Assembly (NCBI GenBank): GCA_036501535.1
Contig: DASYAE010000192.1
Span: 1 to 44,893 of the forward strand
Source: DASYAE01 sp036501535
GTDB taxonomy: Bacteria > Actinomycetota > Actinomycetes > Streptomycetales > Catenulisporaceae
Reading direction: 5' to 3'
DNA: 44,893 bases
Positions 26,626-33,997 of this stretch are shown here, piece by piece. Under the pieces are notes generated by a model. That model was given only the letters and a program-made list of their open reading frames with translations. It had not been told where the DNA came from and ran no database searches. The position numbers were made by a program, and so were the translations under genes. How positions within the stretch are numbered: the stretch's first letter is position 1; every line of letters starts with the position of its first letter.

Positions 26626-27087
26626 CTATCGGCCGGTGGACCCGAAACCGCTCTCGCCGCGGAGCGTCCCGGGCAACTCGGACACCTCGTGGAAGCGGAC
26701 CCGCTCTACCCGCTGCACCACGAGCTGGGCGATCCGGTCGCCCCTGTGCAGCGCCACGGGGGCGTTCCGGTCCAGGTTCACCACGATCACCTTGACCTCG
26801 CCACGGTACCCCGCGTCCACGGTTCCCGGGGAGTTGACCAAGGCCACGCCGCAGCGGGCGGCCAGACCGGAGCGCGGCAGCACGAAGGCGGCGTAGCCGT
26901 CCGGCAGCGCGATCGCCAGGCCGGTCGGCAGGGTCGCCCGCTCGCCCGGCTCGATCACCGCGTCCTCGGCCGTGCACAGGTCCACCGCTGCGTCACCCGG
27001 GTGGGCGTAGGTCGGCAGGGGGAGCCCGGGATCGAGCCGGACCACCAGGGCGTCGACCGCGTCCGCGGGGCCGGACGGCCCGCTCAC
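26626..27087 (-). CDS. dut: Deoxyuridine 5'-triphosphate nucleotidohydrolase (dUTPase)
   Basis: Trimeric dUTPase, which hydrolyses dUTP to dUMP and pyrophosphate and so keeps uracil out of DNA. All five motifs are visible in the 153 residues: PGDAAVDL (1), PRSGLA (2), GTVDAGYRGEV (3), GDRIAQLVV (4) and the C-terminal RGESGFGSTG (5) that closes over the active site. The GTG at 27087 overlaps the stop of the upstream thioesterase gene by four bases (GTGA), which fixes the start. Confidence 0.97.
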   Translation of the reverse strand: MSGPSGPADAVDALVVRLDPGLPLPTYAHPGDAAVDLCTAEDAVIEPGERATLPTGLAIALPDGYAAFVLPRSGLAARCGVALVNSPGTVDAGYRGEVKVIVVNLDRNAPVALHRGDRIAQLVVQRVERVRFHEVSELPGTLRGESGFGSTGR

Positions 27088-27701
27088 GGATTGACCTCGA
27101 AAGCCCGCAACGGCCGGTAACGCTCGGGCCTGTCGAGCACCGCCTGCACCTCTTCCTGCCTGCCGTGCTTCGTGAAGTGTTCGACACCCACCTGGACGAA
27201 CAGCGCCGACGCGCGCGCGACCAGCTCGCCGTCCGGGCCGTCCAGCCTGCCCTCGGCCCGATGGTAGAGCTTCCTGCCGTGCACGCCCGCGCACCAGGCG
27301 GAGATGAACACAGTACGCCCGATCGGCACCGGCTTGACGAAGTCGGTCTCCAGCCGCCCGGTGACCGCCGGGGTGCGCAGCATCCAGTTCACCGAGCCGA
27401 GCGCCTCGTCGAAGGCCAGGCTGAGCAGGCCGCCGTGGATCAGCCCGGGCGCGCCCTGGTGCGCGGCGGTCACCTCGAACTCAGCGGTGACCGAGACGCC
27501 CTCGCCGGCGACCACCCGCAGGTGCAGCCCGTTCGCCTGCTCGTCCCCGCAGGCGAAGCACTGCGGGTAGTGGGCGCCGAGTCCGACGCCGGGCTCAGGC
27601 GCCTCAGGGTGCCTGACCGGCGCCTGCGCGTCCGGCGGCGGGGTAGTCGGCGACGCGGCTATAGGCGCCGGGCCCTGATCGGCGACATCTGCTGTACTCA
27701 C
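27084..27701 (-). CDS. PaaI-type hotdog-fold thioesterase
   Basis: A 205-residue protein whose core from HYPQCFACGDEQANGLHL to ASALFVQVG has the hotdog fold; HQGAPGLIHGGLLSLAFDEALG is the signature helix with the candidate catalytic acid. The pair CFACG near the start of the domain is common in this subgroup. About 55 N-terminal residues are Pro/Ala-rich and not conserved-looking. I chose the GTG at 27701 (AAGG nine bases upstream); a longer frame reaches 27773. The substrate, presumably an acyl-CoA, is unknown. It is translationally coupled to dut. Confidence 0.88.
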   Translation of the reverse strand: MSTADVADQGPAPIAASPTTPPPDAQAPVRHPEAPEPGVGLGAHYPQCFACGDEQANGLHLRVVAGEGVSVTAEFEVTAAHQGAPGLIHGGLLSLAFDEALGSVNWMLRTPAVTGRLETDFVKPVPIGRTVFISAWCAGVHGRKLYHRAEGRLDGPDGELVARASALFVQVGVEHFTKHGRQEEVQAVLDRPERYRPLRAFEVNP

Positions 27702-27806
27702 AATCCGCAACCTTACTCGCCGGTAATCAGGGCGATCGAAGGTCGCGGTGCGCCGGGACGGGGGCCGCTGCACCGCCCCCGGGAAACGTGTGTGACGCTG
27801 TCAGCC

Positions 27807-28283
27807 ATGACACAAAGCGACGGCGCGGCGCCCAGAGCGCAGCCCGTTTACCGCGAGACCCTCAGAGCCCCCCTGTCCTGGTGGGTCATCTCGCTGCTGT
27901 TCGGCGTCAGCCTCGGCTGCATCTTCCTCGTGGTCGGCCCGCTCCAGTCGCTGGCCGGCCTGGTCGGCGGGACCGTCGCGGGCTGCTGGCTGGTCGTCGT
28001 GTACGGCCGCATCTCCATCGAGATCTCCGGCGGGGTGCTCAGAGCCGGCCACGCCTCGCTGCCCGCCGCAGCGCTCGGCCGGGCCACCGCCCTCCCGGCG
28101 GACCGCGCGCGGGCCCTGCAGACCCACGAGGCGGATCCCCGCGCGTTCCTGCTCCTGCGCAGCTACATCCGCACAGCCGTCCGGGTCGACGTCGCAGACC
28201 CCGACGACCCCACCCCGTACCTCTACCTGTCCAGCCGGCGGCCCGGACAGCTCGCGGAAGCGGTCAACGCGTTGTCGCGCTGA
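27807..28283 (+). CDS. DUF3093 membrane protein
   Basis: A 158-residue actinobacterial protein with two membrane helices near the N-terminus (WWVISLLFGVSLGCIFLVV and AGLVGGTVAGCWLVVVYG) and a cytoplasmic C-terminal domain containing RISIEISGGVLRAGHASLP and PYLYLSSRRPGQLAEAVNAL, as in the DUF3093 family. The ATG at 27807 is used here; a GTG at 27792 in the same frame is an alternative, and neither has a strong Shine-Dalgarno. It is divergent from the thioesterase-dut-DUF3710-DUF3159 run. Function unknown. Confidence 0.9.
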   Translation: MTQSDGAAPRAQPVYRETLRAPLSWWVISLLFGVSLGCIFLVVGPLQSLAGLVGGTVAGCWLVVVYGRISIEISGGVLRAGHASLPAAALGRATALPADRARALQTHEADPRAFLLLRSYIRTAVRVDVADPDDPTPYLYLSSRRPGQLAEAVNALSR

Positions 28284-28316
28284 CCGCCGCCCGCACCACC
28301 ACCTCTGACACCCCGC

Positions 28317-28610
28317 TCAGGCGCAGTCGCGGCAGATGTTCTGGCCGTTGCGCTCATAGGCCAGCTGCGACTGGTGATGGACCAGAAAACACCGGGAGCA
28401 GGTGAACTCGTCCGCCTGTCGCGGCAGGACGCGCACGCTCAGCTCCTCGTTCGAAAGGTCCGCGCCCGGAAGCTCGAGCGACTCCGCGTCGCCCTCGTCC
28501 AGGTCGACCACCGCCGCGGTCTTGTCCACCCGCCGCGCCTTCAGTTCCTCCAGCGAGTCCTCGTTGAGCTCGTCGTCGGTCTTGCGTGGTGTGTCGTAGT
28601 CAGTTGCCAT
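28317..28610 (-). CDS. DUF4193 zinc-ribbon-like protein
   Basis: A 97-residue acidic protein of the DUF4193 family, conserved in actinobacteria. It opens ATDYDTPRKTDDELNEDSLE, has a central acidic segment (VVDLDEGDAESLEL), and ends with two Cys-x2-Cys pairs, CSRCFLVHHQS and ICRDCA, that would bind one zinc. The ATG at 28610 follows a purine-rich GGGGGAGAGGGAAG. Its homologues are thought to be involved in RNA polymerase or stress biology only by association; I assign no function. Confidence 0.93.
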   Translation of the reverse strand: MATDYDTPRKTDDELNEDSLEELKARRVDKTAAVVDLDEGDAESLELPGADLSNEELSVRVLPRQADEFTCSRCFLVHHQSQLAYERNGQNICRDCA

Positions 28611-28819
28611 CTTCCCTCTCCCCCTTCAGGCGTTCCTTCTCGTTCAGGGCACGTAACGTTTCGGGGCTCGGAGTTGTGCCCGATCCGAGGCGCAGATTTT
28701 GCCTTACTTCGACCCGGGCCACGCAACCGACACCCTGGATATTCCTCCGAAAGGCTGATCTGGCAGGATCGGGCGGCCCGGATCCGCCACCCCGGGCGCG
28801 GACACGGAAGGCTTACCGC

Positions 28820-29338
28820 ATGGCTCTCTACGCACTGGGCGAATTCGTACCCGTAGTCCACGCCGATGCGTATGTTCACCCGGACGCGGTAGTGATCGGG
28901 CAGGTCAGCATCGGTTCCGGCAGCACCGTGTGGCCTGGCGCGGTCCTGCGCGGAGACTACGGGCGGATCGTCGTCGGCGAGCGCACCTCCGTCCAGGACG
29001 GCACCGTCGTGCACGCTACCGACGAGCTTGAGACCCGGATCGGCTCTGACTGTGTAATCGGTCACATCGCTCATCTCGAGGGCTGCGTAGTCGAGGATGC
29101 CTGCTTAATCGGCTCCGGCTCGGTACTTCTGCACCGGGTCGTGGTGCACAGCGGCGCACTCGTCGGCGCAGGGGCGGTCGTCGCGCCGGGCACCGAAGTG
29201 CCCGCGCGCGCGATGGCGCTCGGCGTCCCGGCGAAGATCAGGACCGACGCCGTCCCGCCCGGTGCTTTCGACGAAGCCGTCAGCCGCTATGTGGCCAACG
29301 GCGCCCGGTATGCCCGAGAACTGCGCCGCATCGACTGA
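28820..29338 (+). CDS. Gamma-class carbonic anhydrase-like hexapeptide-repeat protein
   Basis: A 172-residue left-handed beta-helix protein. It shows VHPDAVVIGQVSIGSGSTVW, VLRGDYGRIVVGERTSVQDG, the metal-site histidines in VVHATD and GHIAHLEGC, and the closing MALGVPAKI. This is the CaiE/PaaY/YrdA type of gamma carbonic anhydrase; many members have no proven activity. The ATG at 28820 has GGAAGG eight bases upstream. Codon use is looser than in its neighbours (GTA, GTT, TAT) and includes a TTA leucine codon at 29105-29107. It converges on the histidine kinase gene with a 35-base gap. Confidence 0.93.
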   Translation: MALYALGEFVPVVHADAYVHPDAVVIGQVSIGSGSTVWPGAVLRGDYGRIVVGERTSVQDGTVVHATDELETRIGSDCVIGHIAHLEGCVVEDACLIGSGSVLLHRVVVHSGALVGAGAVVAPGTEVPARAMALGVPAKIRTDAVPPGAFDEAVSRYVANGARYARELRRID

Positions 29339-29373
29339 TATTCCCGCGCCCGGCAGTCTGCCGCGCCGAGCGC

Positions 29374-30675
29374 TCAGCCAGCGGGGATCCAGACGCGCAC
29401 GATCAAGCCGCCGTCCGGCCGCGGCTGCACGGCTATCCGCCCGCGGTGCGCCGACACCACCGCGCGCACGATCGAGAGCCCGAGGCCGGCTCCGCGGTCG
29501 CCCGGGTCCGCCGCGCCGGATCCGGGCTGGAACCGCCGGAAGGGCTCGAACATCACGGCCACGGCCTCCTCGGGAACCGCCGGCCCGCTGTTGGCCACCA
29601 CCAGCAGCCCGTGGCTGTCCTGATCGTGCGTCACCACGTCGACCCAGCCGTCAGGCACGTTGTACCGCATCGCGTTCTGGACCAGGTTCGTCGCCACGCG
29701 CTCCAGCAGCCCCGCATCGCCGAGCACTTGGACCCGCCCCAGATCCGCCCGCAGTCGCACCGAACGCTCCACGGACTCCGCCTGGCACAGCCCCAGGGCC
29801 TGCGCGGCCACCTCGGCCAGCGCGACCGCCCCGGGCTCGAGCAGCGCGTTCTGCGCCTTCGCCAGGGCCAGCAGGCCCTCCACCATCCGCTCGGAGCGCT
29901 CGTTCGCGGTGAGCACCGCGCGGGCCAGCTGCTCGGTCTGCGGATGGATGTCGGGGTCGGCCAGCGCCACCTCCAGCAGGGTCCGCTTGATCGCCAAGGG
30001 CGTGCGCAGCTCGTGCGAGGCGTTGCCGGTGAACCGGCGCTGGCTCTCGAAGGCGGTGTCCAGCCGGTCGAGCATCTCGTCGAAGGTGTCCGCCAGCTCC
30101 CGCAGCTCGTCCGGCGGGCCGGACAGCGCGATCCGGGTGCTCCTGGCCTCGTCCGGCCGGGCCGCGATCCAGCGCGCCGTCTCGGTCACCCGGCTCAGCG
30201 GCCGCAGAACCCTGCCGGCCACCCAGAAGGCGACCAGGAAGGCGAGCAGCGCGGTGATCCCGAGCCCGATCAGGAAGCTGATCAGAATATCGTGCAGCGT
30301 GTCGGTGCGCACGATACGCGTGCACTCCGCTGTCTGAAGCGCCGTCAGTTTCTGGCCTGCGGCCCGTTCCGCCTGGGTGAGTGAGCACCAGGCCGGAAGA
30401 TCCGCTCGGGGATGGTTAAGGCGCCACTGGACGAATAAGTACGCAACCGTGGTCAGCACGAGCCCGGTGGCTACGAACAGGCCGCCGTAAACAAGCGCCA
30501 GCTTTGCCCGTACGGTCACACCGTTGCGCCCCTGCCGGACCGACCCTGGCGGGGCCGACTCTCGCGCCTGCGTATACGCGCCGGAGTTGAAGCCGCCGCC
30601 GACGGTCATCGCGACGACCGTGTTGGACATCGGGTCAGCCGCACCGTCGGCCTGTGCCTGCCTCGCCCCGCTCAT
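29374..30675 (-). CDS. cutS: Sensor histidine kinase, CutS-like
   Basis: A 433-residue membrane histidine kinase: N-terminal helix about 57-82, a short outer loop, second helix about 131-153, HAMP about 154-207, the H box FTGNASHELRTPLAIKR (His221), the N box NLVQNAMRYN, and the G box DRGAGLGLSIVRAVV. The outer loop of about 48 residues contains exactly two cysteines (Cys97, Cys118). The name follows from this loop and from the setting between gamma-CA/DUF4193/dut and IMPase/ferrochelatase, where Streptomyces carries cutRS; CutS there has two conserved extracytoplasmic cysteines. The ATG at 30675 overlaps the regulator stop. Confidence 0.9.
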   Translation of the reverse strand: MSGARQAQADGAADPMSNTVVAMTVGGGFNSGAYTQARESAPPGSVRQGRNGVTVRAKLALVYGGLFVATGLVLTTVAYLFVQWRLNHPRADLPAWCSLTQAERAAGQKLTALQTAECTRIVRTDTLHDILISFLIGLGITALLAFLVAFWVAGRVLRPLSRVTETARWIAARPDEARSTRIALSGPPDELRELADTFDEMLDRLDTAFESQRRFTGNASHELRTPLAIKRTLLEVALADPDIHPQTEQLARAVLTANERSERMVEGLLALAKAQNALLEPGAVALAEVAAQALGLCQAESVERSVRLRADLGRVQVLGDAGLLERVATNLVQNAMRYNVPDGWVDVVTHDQDSHGLLVVANSGPAVPEEAVAVMFEPFRRFQPGSGAADPGDRGAGLGLSIVRAVVSAHRGRIAVQPRPDGGLIVRVWIPAG

Positions 30676-31328
30676 CGGATCCGATATCCCGCCCCGGGCA
30701 CGGTCAGCACCACCGGCGGATCACCGAGGCGCCTGCGCAGCGTCATCACCGTGACCCGCACCACGTTGGTGAACGGATCGGCGTTCTCGTCCCACGCCTT
30801 CTCCAGCAGCCCCTCAGCCGTCACCGGCGCCCCGTCCGCCCGCATCAGCACCTCCAGGACCGAGAACTCCTTCGGCGTGAGCGCGACCTGCCGCCCCTCC
30901 CGGAACACCTCGCGCCGCGCCGGGTCGAGCCGCAGCCCCGAGCGCTCCAGCACCGGCGGCACCGCGGGCACCGCCCGCCGCCCCAGCGCCCGCACCCGCG
31001 CCACCAGCTCGGCGAACGCGAAGGGCTTGCCCAGGTAGTCGTCCGCGCCCAGCGACAGCCCGCTGACCCGGTCCTTCACGTCGGAGGCCGCGGTGAGCAT
31101 CAAGACCCTGGTCGGGGCGCCCGACTCGACGATACGCCGGCAGACCTCGTCGCCCGGCATCAGCGGCAGGTCCCGGTCGAGCACCACCACGTCGTAGTCG
31201 TTCACGCTGGTGCGCTCCCACGCCGCGGCGCCGTCGTAGACCACGTCGACCGCCATCGCCTCGCGGCGCAATCCGGTCGCCACCGCGTCCGCCAGCAGCC
31301 GCTCGTCCTCGACGACCAGCACCCGCAT
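30672..31328 (-). CDS. cutR: OmpR-family response regulator, CutR-like
   Basis: A 218-residue response regulator with an N-terminal receiver (RVLVVEDERLLADAV, phosphoacceptor Asp51 in VVLDRDLP, Lys in YLGKPF) and a C-terminal winged helix (VALTPKEFSVLEVLM, ENADPFTNVVRVTVMTLRRRLG, VPGAGYRIR). The ATG at 31328 has GAGG eight bases upstream. It is the first gene of a two-gene operon with the kinase and overlaps it by four bases. In Streptomyces CutR is linked to secretion stress and antibiotic output; the targets here cannot be read from the window. Confidence 0.92.
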   Translation of the reverse strand: MRVLVVEDERLLADAVATGLRREAMAVDVVYDGAAAWERTSVNDYDVVVLDRDLPLMPGDEVCRRIVESGAPTRVLMLTAASDVKDRVSGLSLGADDYLGKPFAFAELVARVRALGRRAVPAVPPVLERSGLRLDPARREVFREGRQVALTPKEFSVLEVLMRADGAPVTAEGLLEKAWDENADPFTNVVRVTVMTLRRRLGDPPVVLTVPGAGYRIR

Positions 31329-31422
31329 GAGATCCGCCTCACTTCCGTCGGCCTGGCACAGGGCGTGGCCACCTGCGGGAACACGGTGCGCCGACCGCCA
31401 GGATGACGCAGAACGGGTAAAG

Positions 31423-31447
31423 CGGCAGTAAAAAGAGGGAACTGCCG
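31423..31447. promoter_or_regulatory. Inverted repeat CGGCAGT-N11-ACTGCCG upstream of cutR-like gene
   Basis: CGGCAGT (31423-31429) and ACTGCCG (31441-31447) form a perfect 7-bp inverted repeat around an A-rich 11-base spacer, 95-119 bases upstream of the regulator start. It could be an operator for autoregulation. The rest of the 306-base gap (31329-31634) holds CCGCGG-rich repeats and no gene I can support. Confidence 0.35.
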
Positions 31448-31634
31448 CGGCCCGCGGTTTGCCCGCGGCGACAACCGGGAAAGTCGTCCCAAACGGCCCA
31501 CCGGCCACCCGGGCGGCTCCCCCTCAGCCGCACCGTCTCCCCCGCGTCCGCTAGGACGATCAAACTCCCGTGCGGCACAGTCCCGCAACAGTCACCCCGT
31601 CGCCCCCGACTCCCCCCGGCAAGGAGCGCAACTC

Positions 31635-31811
31635 ATGGGAGAGTTCACAGCCCGCCTCCGGCAGCGAATCCTCGACACCGAGACCGCTCTGCGATGCGCT
31701 GTGCACGCAAAGGACCAATACGCGGTCCAGGTCGAGCAGGGCGAGCTCGACTCCCTTCTGCGGATCGCCGCGGAGCACGGCATCGACCCTTTCCCCCGGG
31801 TCGCCGCCTGA
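31635..31811 (+). CDS. Small conserved-looking protein, 58 residues
   Basis: A short frame from ATG 31635 to TGA 31811 encodes 58 residues, beginning MGEFTARLRQRILDTETAL and ending IDPFPRVAA. AAGGAG lies eight bases before the ATG, the third codon positions follow the host's G/C bias, and the product is a plausible amphipathic helical protein with a Leu/Arg heptad pattern (LDSLLRIAAEHG). It is divergent from the CutR-like regulator and convergent with IMPase. I do not recognise the family. An overlapping 110-residue frame in another register has poor composition and is rejected. Confidence 0.7.
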   Translation: MGEFTARLRQRILDTETALRCAVHAKDQYAVQVEQGELDSLLRIAAEHGIDPFPRVAA

Positions 31812-31912
31812 CGGACGACGCGGCGCGGGCCGACAGCATGCCGGCGCGCTGAAGCCGCACAGAAACCCGTCAGCGCAGCGCACAGTGCATTTCAGGTGGT
31901 AGGCGGCACGGA

Positions 31913-32728
31913 TCAGTAGTCCTCCGCGTCGGCGCCCAGTTCCACCAGGACATCGTGCAGGGCCTCGAACATGCCCGGCGCGGCGGCCAGCACCATCGGC
32001 ACGCCCGCCGGGCTTCCGCCCAGCCCCCCGACGAGCGCGCCCGCCTCCTGGGCGATCAGCGCCGCCGCGCAGCGGTCCCAGTCCTGCGTTCCGCGTTCGA
32101 AGTAGCCGTCCACCCGGCCCGCCGCCACCGAGCACATGTCGAGCGCGGCCGATCCCGCGCGCCTGATGTCGCGGATCCGGGGAAGCAGCGCGCCCACGAT
32201 CTGCCCTTGCCGGGCCCTGCGCTCAGCCAGATAGCCGAACCCGGTGGCGACTAGAGCATCCTCCAGGCCGACGGCCGGCCTTATGCGCAGCCGCTGCCCA
32301 TTGCACCAGGAGCCTGACCCGAGCAGCGCCGTGTATTCCTCGCTGTAACTCGGCGCAGCGACCACGCCCGCCACGGTGACGCCGTCCACCTCGACACCGA
32401 TCGAGACCGACCAGGCCTGCAGGCCGTACAGGTAGTTGACCGACCCGTCGATCGGGTCGACGACCCACCGCACCGCGCTCGTCCCCGGCTCCGAGCCGCC
32501 CTCCTCGGCGAGGAATCCGTCCCGCGGCCGGCTCTCCCGGATGATCTGCTTGATGAGCTTCTCGGCCGAGGTGTCCATCTCGGTGACCACGTCGGTCGGG
32601 CTCGACTTCGTTCTCGCCACACCGAGGTCGGCCGGCCGACGCTCCACCACGAGCCGCGCGGCCTCGCCCGCGGCGGCGCGCGCCAACTCCAGCAGCGCCG
32701 CCGGGTCCTCTCCGCTGTCCTGTGCCAT
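31913..32728 (-). CDS. Inositol monophosphatase family protein
   Basis: A 271-residue Mg-dependent phosphatase. The metal-site residues are present: Glu75/Glu76 in FLAEEGGSE, Asp91 and Asp94 in WVVDPIDGSVNYLYG, and Asp218 in QDWDRCAAALIAQEAG; RRAGSAALDMCSVAAGRVDGYFE is the second signature. The usual W-D-x-A-A-G reads WDRCAAA, so the last motif is slightly altered. The ATG at 32728 has GGGAGG eight bases upstream. In actinobacteria such enzymes act on inositol phosphate, histidinol phosphate or similar; the substrate is not decidable. It follows ferrochelatase after 58 bases in the same direction. Confidence 0.93.
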   Translation of the reverse strand: MAQDSGEDPAALLELARAAAGEAARLVVERRPADLGVARTKSSPTDVVTEMDTSAEKLIKQIIRESRPRDGFLAEEGGSEPGTSAVRWVVDPIDGSVNYLYGLQAWSVSIGVEVDGVTVAGVVAAPSYSEEYTALLGSGSWCNGQRLRIRPAVGLEDALVATGFGYLAERRARQGQIVGALLPRIRDIRRAGSAALDMCSVAAGRVDGYFERGTQDWDRCAAALIAQEAGALVGGLGGSPAGVPMVLAAAPGMFEALHDVLVELGADAEDY

Positions 32729-32786
32729 GCGGCAATCCTCCCAGCCCGCGGTGAACAGGCGGCGACCGGCCGCGCCGGGCTCAGCC

Positions 32787-33863
32787 TCAGTCGGACCCGC
32801 ACAGCGCTGGAACGGCGCCGCGCGGGTTAGGACAGCAACCGGCCACGCACACGCCCGGAAGCGGGCTCAGCGGGCTTAAGCACTTCGCCGCGACCGGCTC
32901 GCCGCGCTCCGCCGCCGCCCGCTCCTCGACCAGGTCCCGGATCGCCCCGATGAACCGCGGGTCGACTCCGACCGTCGCCGCCCGGGCGAACCCCAGGCCG
33001 ACCTTGTCCGCTACCGCGGCTGCCTCCGTGTCCAGGTCGTAGACGACCTCCATGTGGTCGGAGACGAAGCCGATAGGCACCACCGCGACCGCGCGCGCCC
33101 CGGCCTCCTGGCGGGCCCTCAGGTGGTCGCCGACGTCCGGCTCCAGCCACGGCTGCGAGGGCGGCCCGCTGCGGCTGCAGTAGACCAGCGCGCTCGGCCG
33201 GGAGATCCCCGTCGCCGCCTCGACCCCGCGCGCGACCAGGCCGGCGACCGCTTCGTGCTGGGCCACGTACGCGCTCGTCGACGCGAGCGTCTCAGGCAGC
33301 GAATGCGTGACGAAGACCAGTTCGGCCTCATCGCGCACGTCCTCGTTGAGCCGACCGAGCGCGGCCACCGTCGAGTCGACCATCGGCTCGACGAACCCGG
33401 GATGGTCGAAATAGGCGCGGATCCGGTCGACCTTCATGCCCGCGGTCGCCTCGCCGCCGGCCGCCACCGCCCGCGCCAGGTCCTCCCGGTACTGCCGGCA
33501 CCCCGAATACGACGAATACGCCGATGTGACGAACACCAGGACGCGCCCGACCCCGTCCGCGGCCATCTGAGCGAACGTGTCCGCCAGGAAGGGCCGCCAG
33601 TTGCGGTTGCCCCAGTAGACCGGCAGATCCAGGCCGCTCGCGGCGAACTCCCGCTCCAGCGCGGCCACCAGCGCCCGGCACTGCCCGTTGATCGGGCTGA
33701 CCCCGCCGAACCGGAAGTAGTGCTCGCCGACCTCGGCCAGGCGCTCGCGCGGGATGCCCCGGCCCCGGGTGACGTTCTCCAGGAACGGGATCACGTCGTC
33801 GGGACCCTCCGGCCCGCCGAACGACAACACGAGCAGTGCATCATAAGGGTCGGCCCCAGACAT
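32787..33863 (-). CDS. cpfC: Coproporphyrin III ferrochelatase (FeS type)
   Basis: Inserts Fe2+ into coproporphyrin III in the actinobacterial heme pathway. The 358-residue protein has ALLVLSFGGPEGPDDVIPFLENV at the start, YSGCRQYRED, the signature VFVTHSLPET and PIGFVSDHMEVVYDLDTEA. The C-terminal tail holds a cluster of cysteines (KCLSPL, GVCVAGCCPN, LCGSD), consistent with the [2Fe-2S] cluster of actinobacterial enzymes. The ATG at 33863 has AAGGA seven bases upstream. Leu329, next to the first tail cysteine, is encoded by TTA (32877-32879), a very rare codon in such genomes. The gene was formerly called hemH. Confidence 0.94.
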   Translation of the reverse strand: MSGADPYDALLVLSFGGPEGPDDVIPFLENVTRGRGIPRERLAEVGEHYFRFGGVSPINGQCRALVAALEREFAASGLDLPVYWGNRNWRPFLADTFAQMAADGVGRVLVFVTSAYSSYSGCRQYREDLARAVAAGGEATAGMKVDRIRAYFDHPGFVEPMVDSTVAALGRLNEDVRDEAELVFVTHSLPETLASTSAYVAQHEAVAGLVARGVEAATGISRPSALVYCSRSGPPSQPWLEPDVGDHLRARQEAGARAVAVVPIGFVSDHMEVVYDLDTEAAAVADKVGLGFARAATVGVDPRFIGAIRDLVEERAAAERGEPVAAKCLSPLSPLPGVCVAGCCPNPRGAVPALCGSD

Positions 33864-33997
33864 ACAGCCATCCTTGCACGGGCGCCGCGCCACCCAGTCA
33901 TGGGTGCGCCAATAAGCGCACTGCAGGTCTTGACGGCTTGCAATACGTCGCGTTGTCTTACCAACCGCAGACCTTCCGATGAGATGGGCGACCAGCA

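Noticed and set aside
31570..31902. 110-codon plus-strand frame overlapping the 58-residue gene
   Set aside because: Ser/Pro/Thr/Arg-rich product without Shine-Dalgarno; the 31635-31811 frame has better start signals and codon bias.
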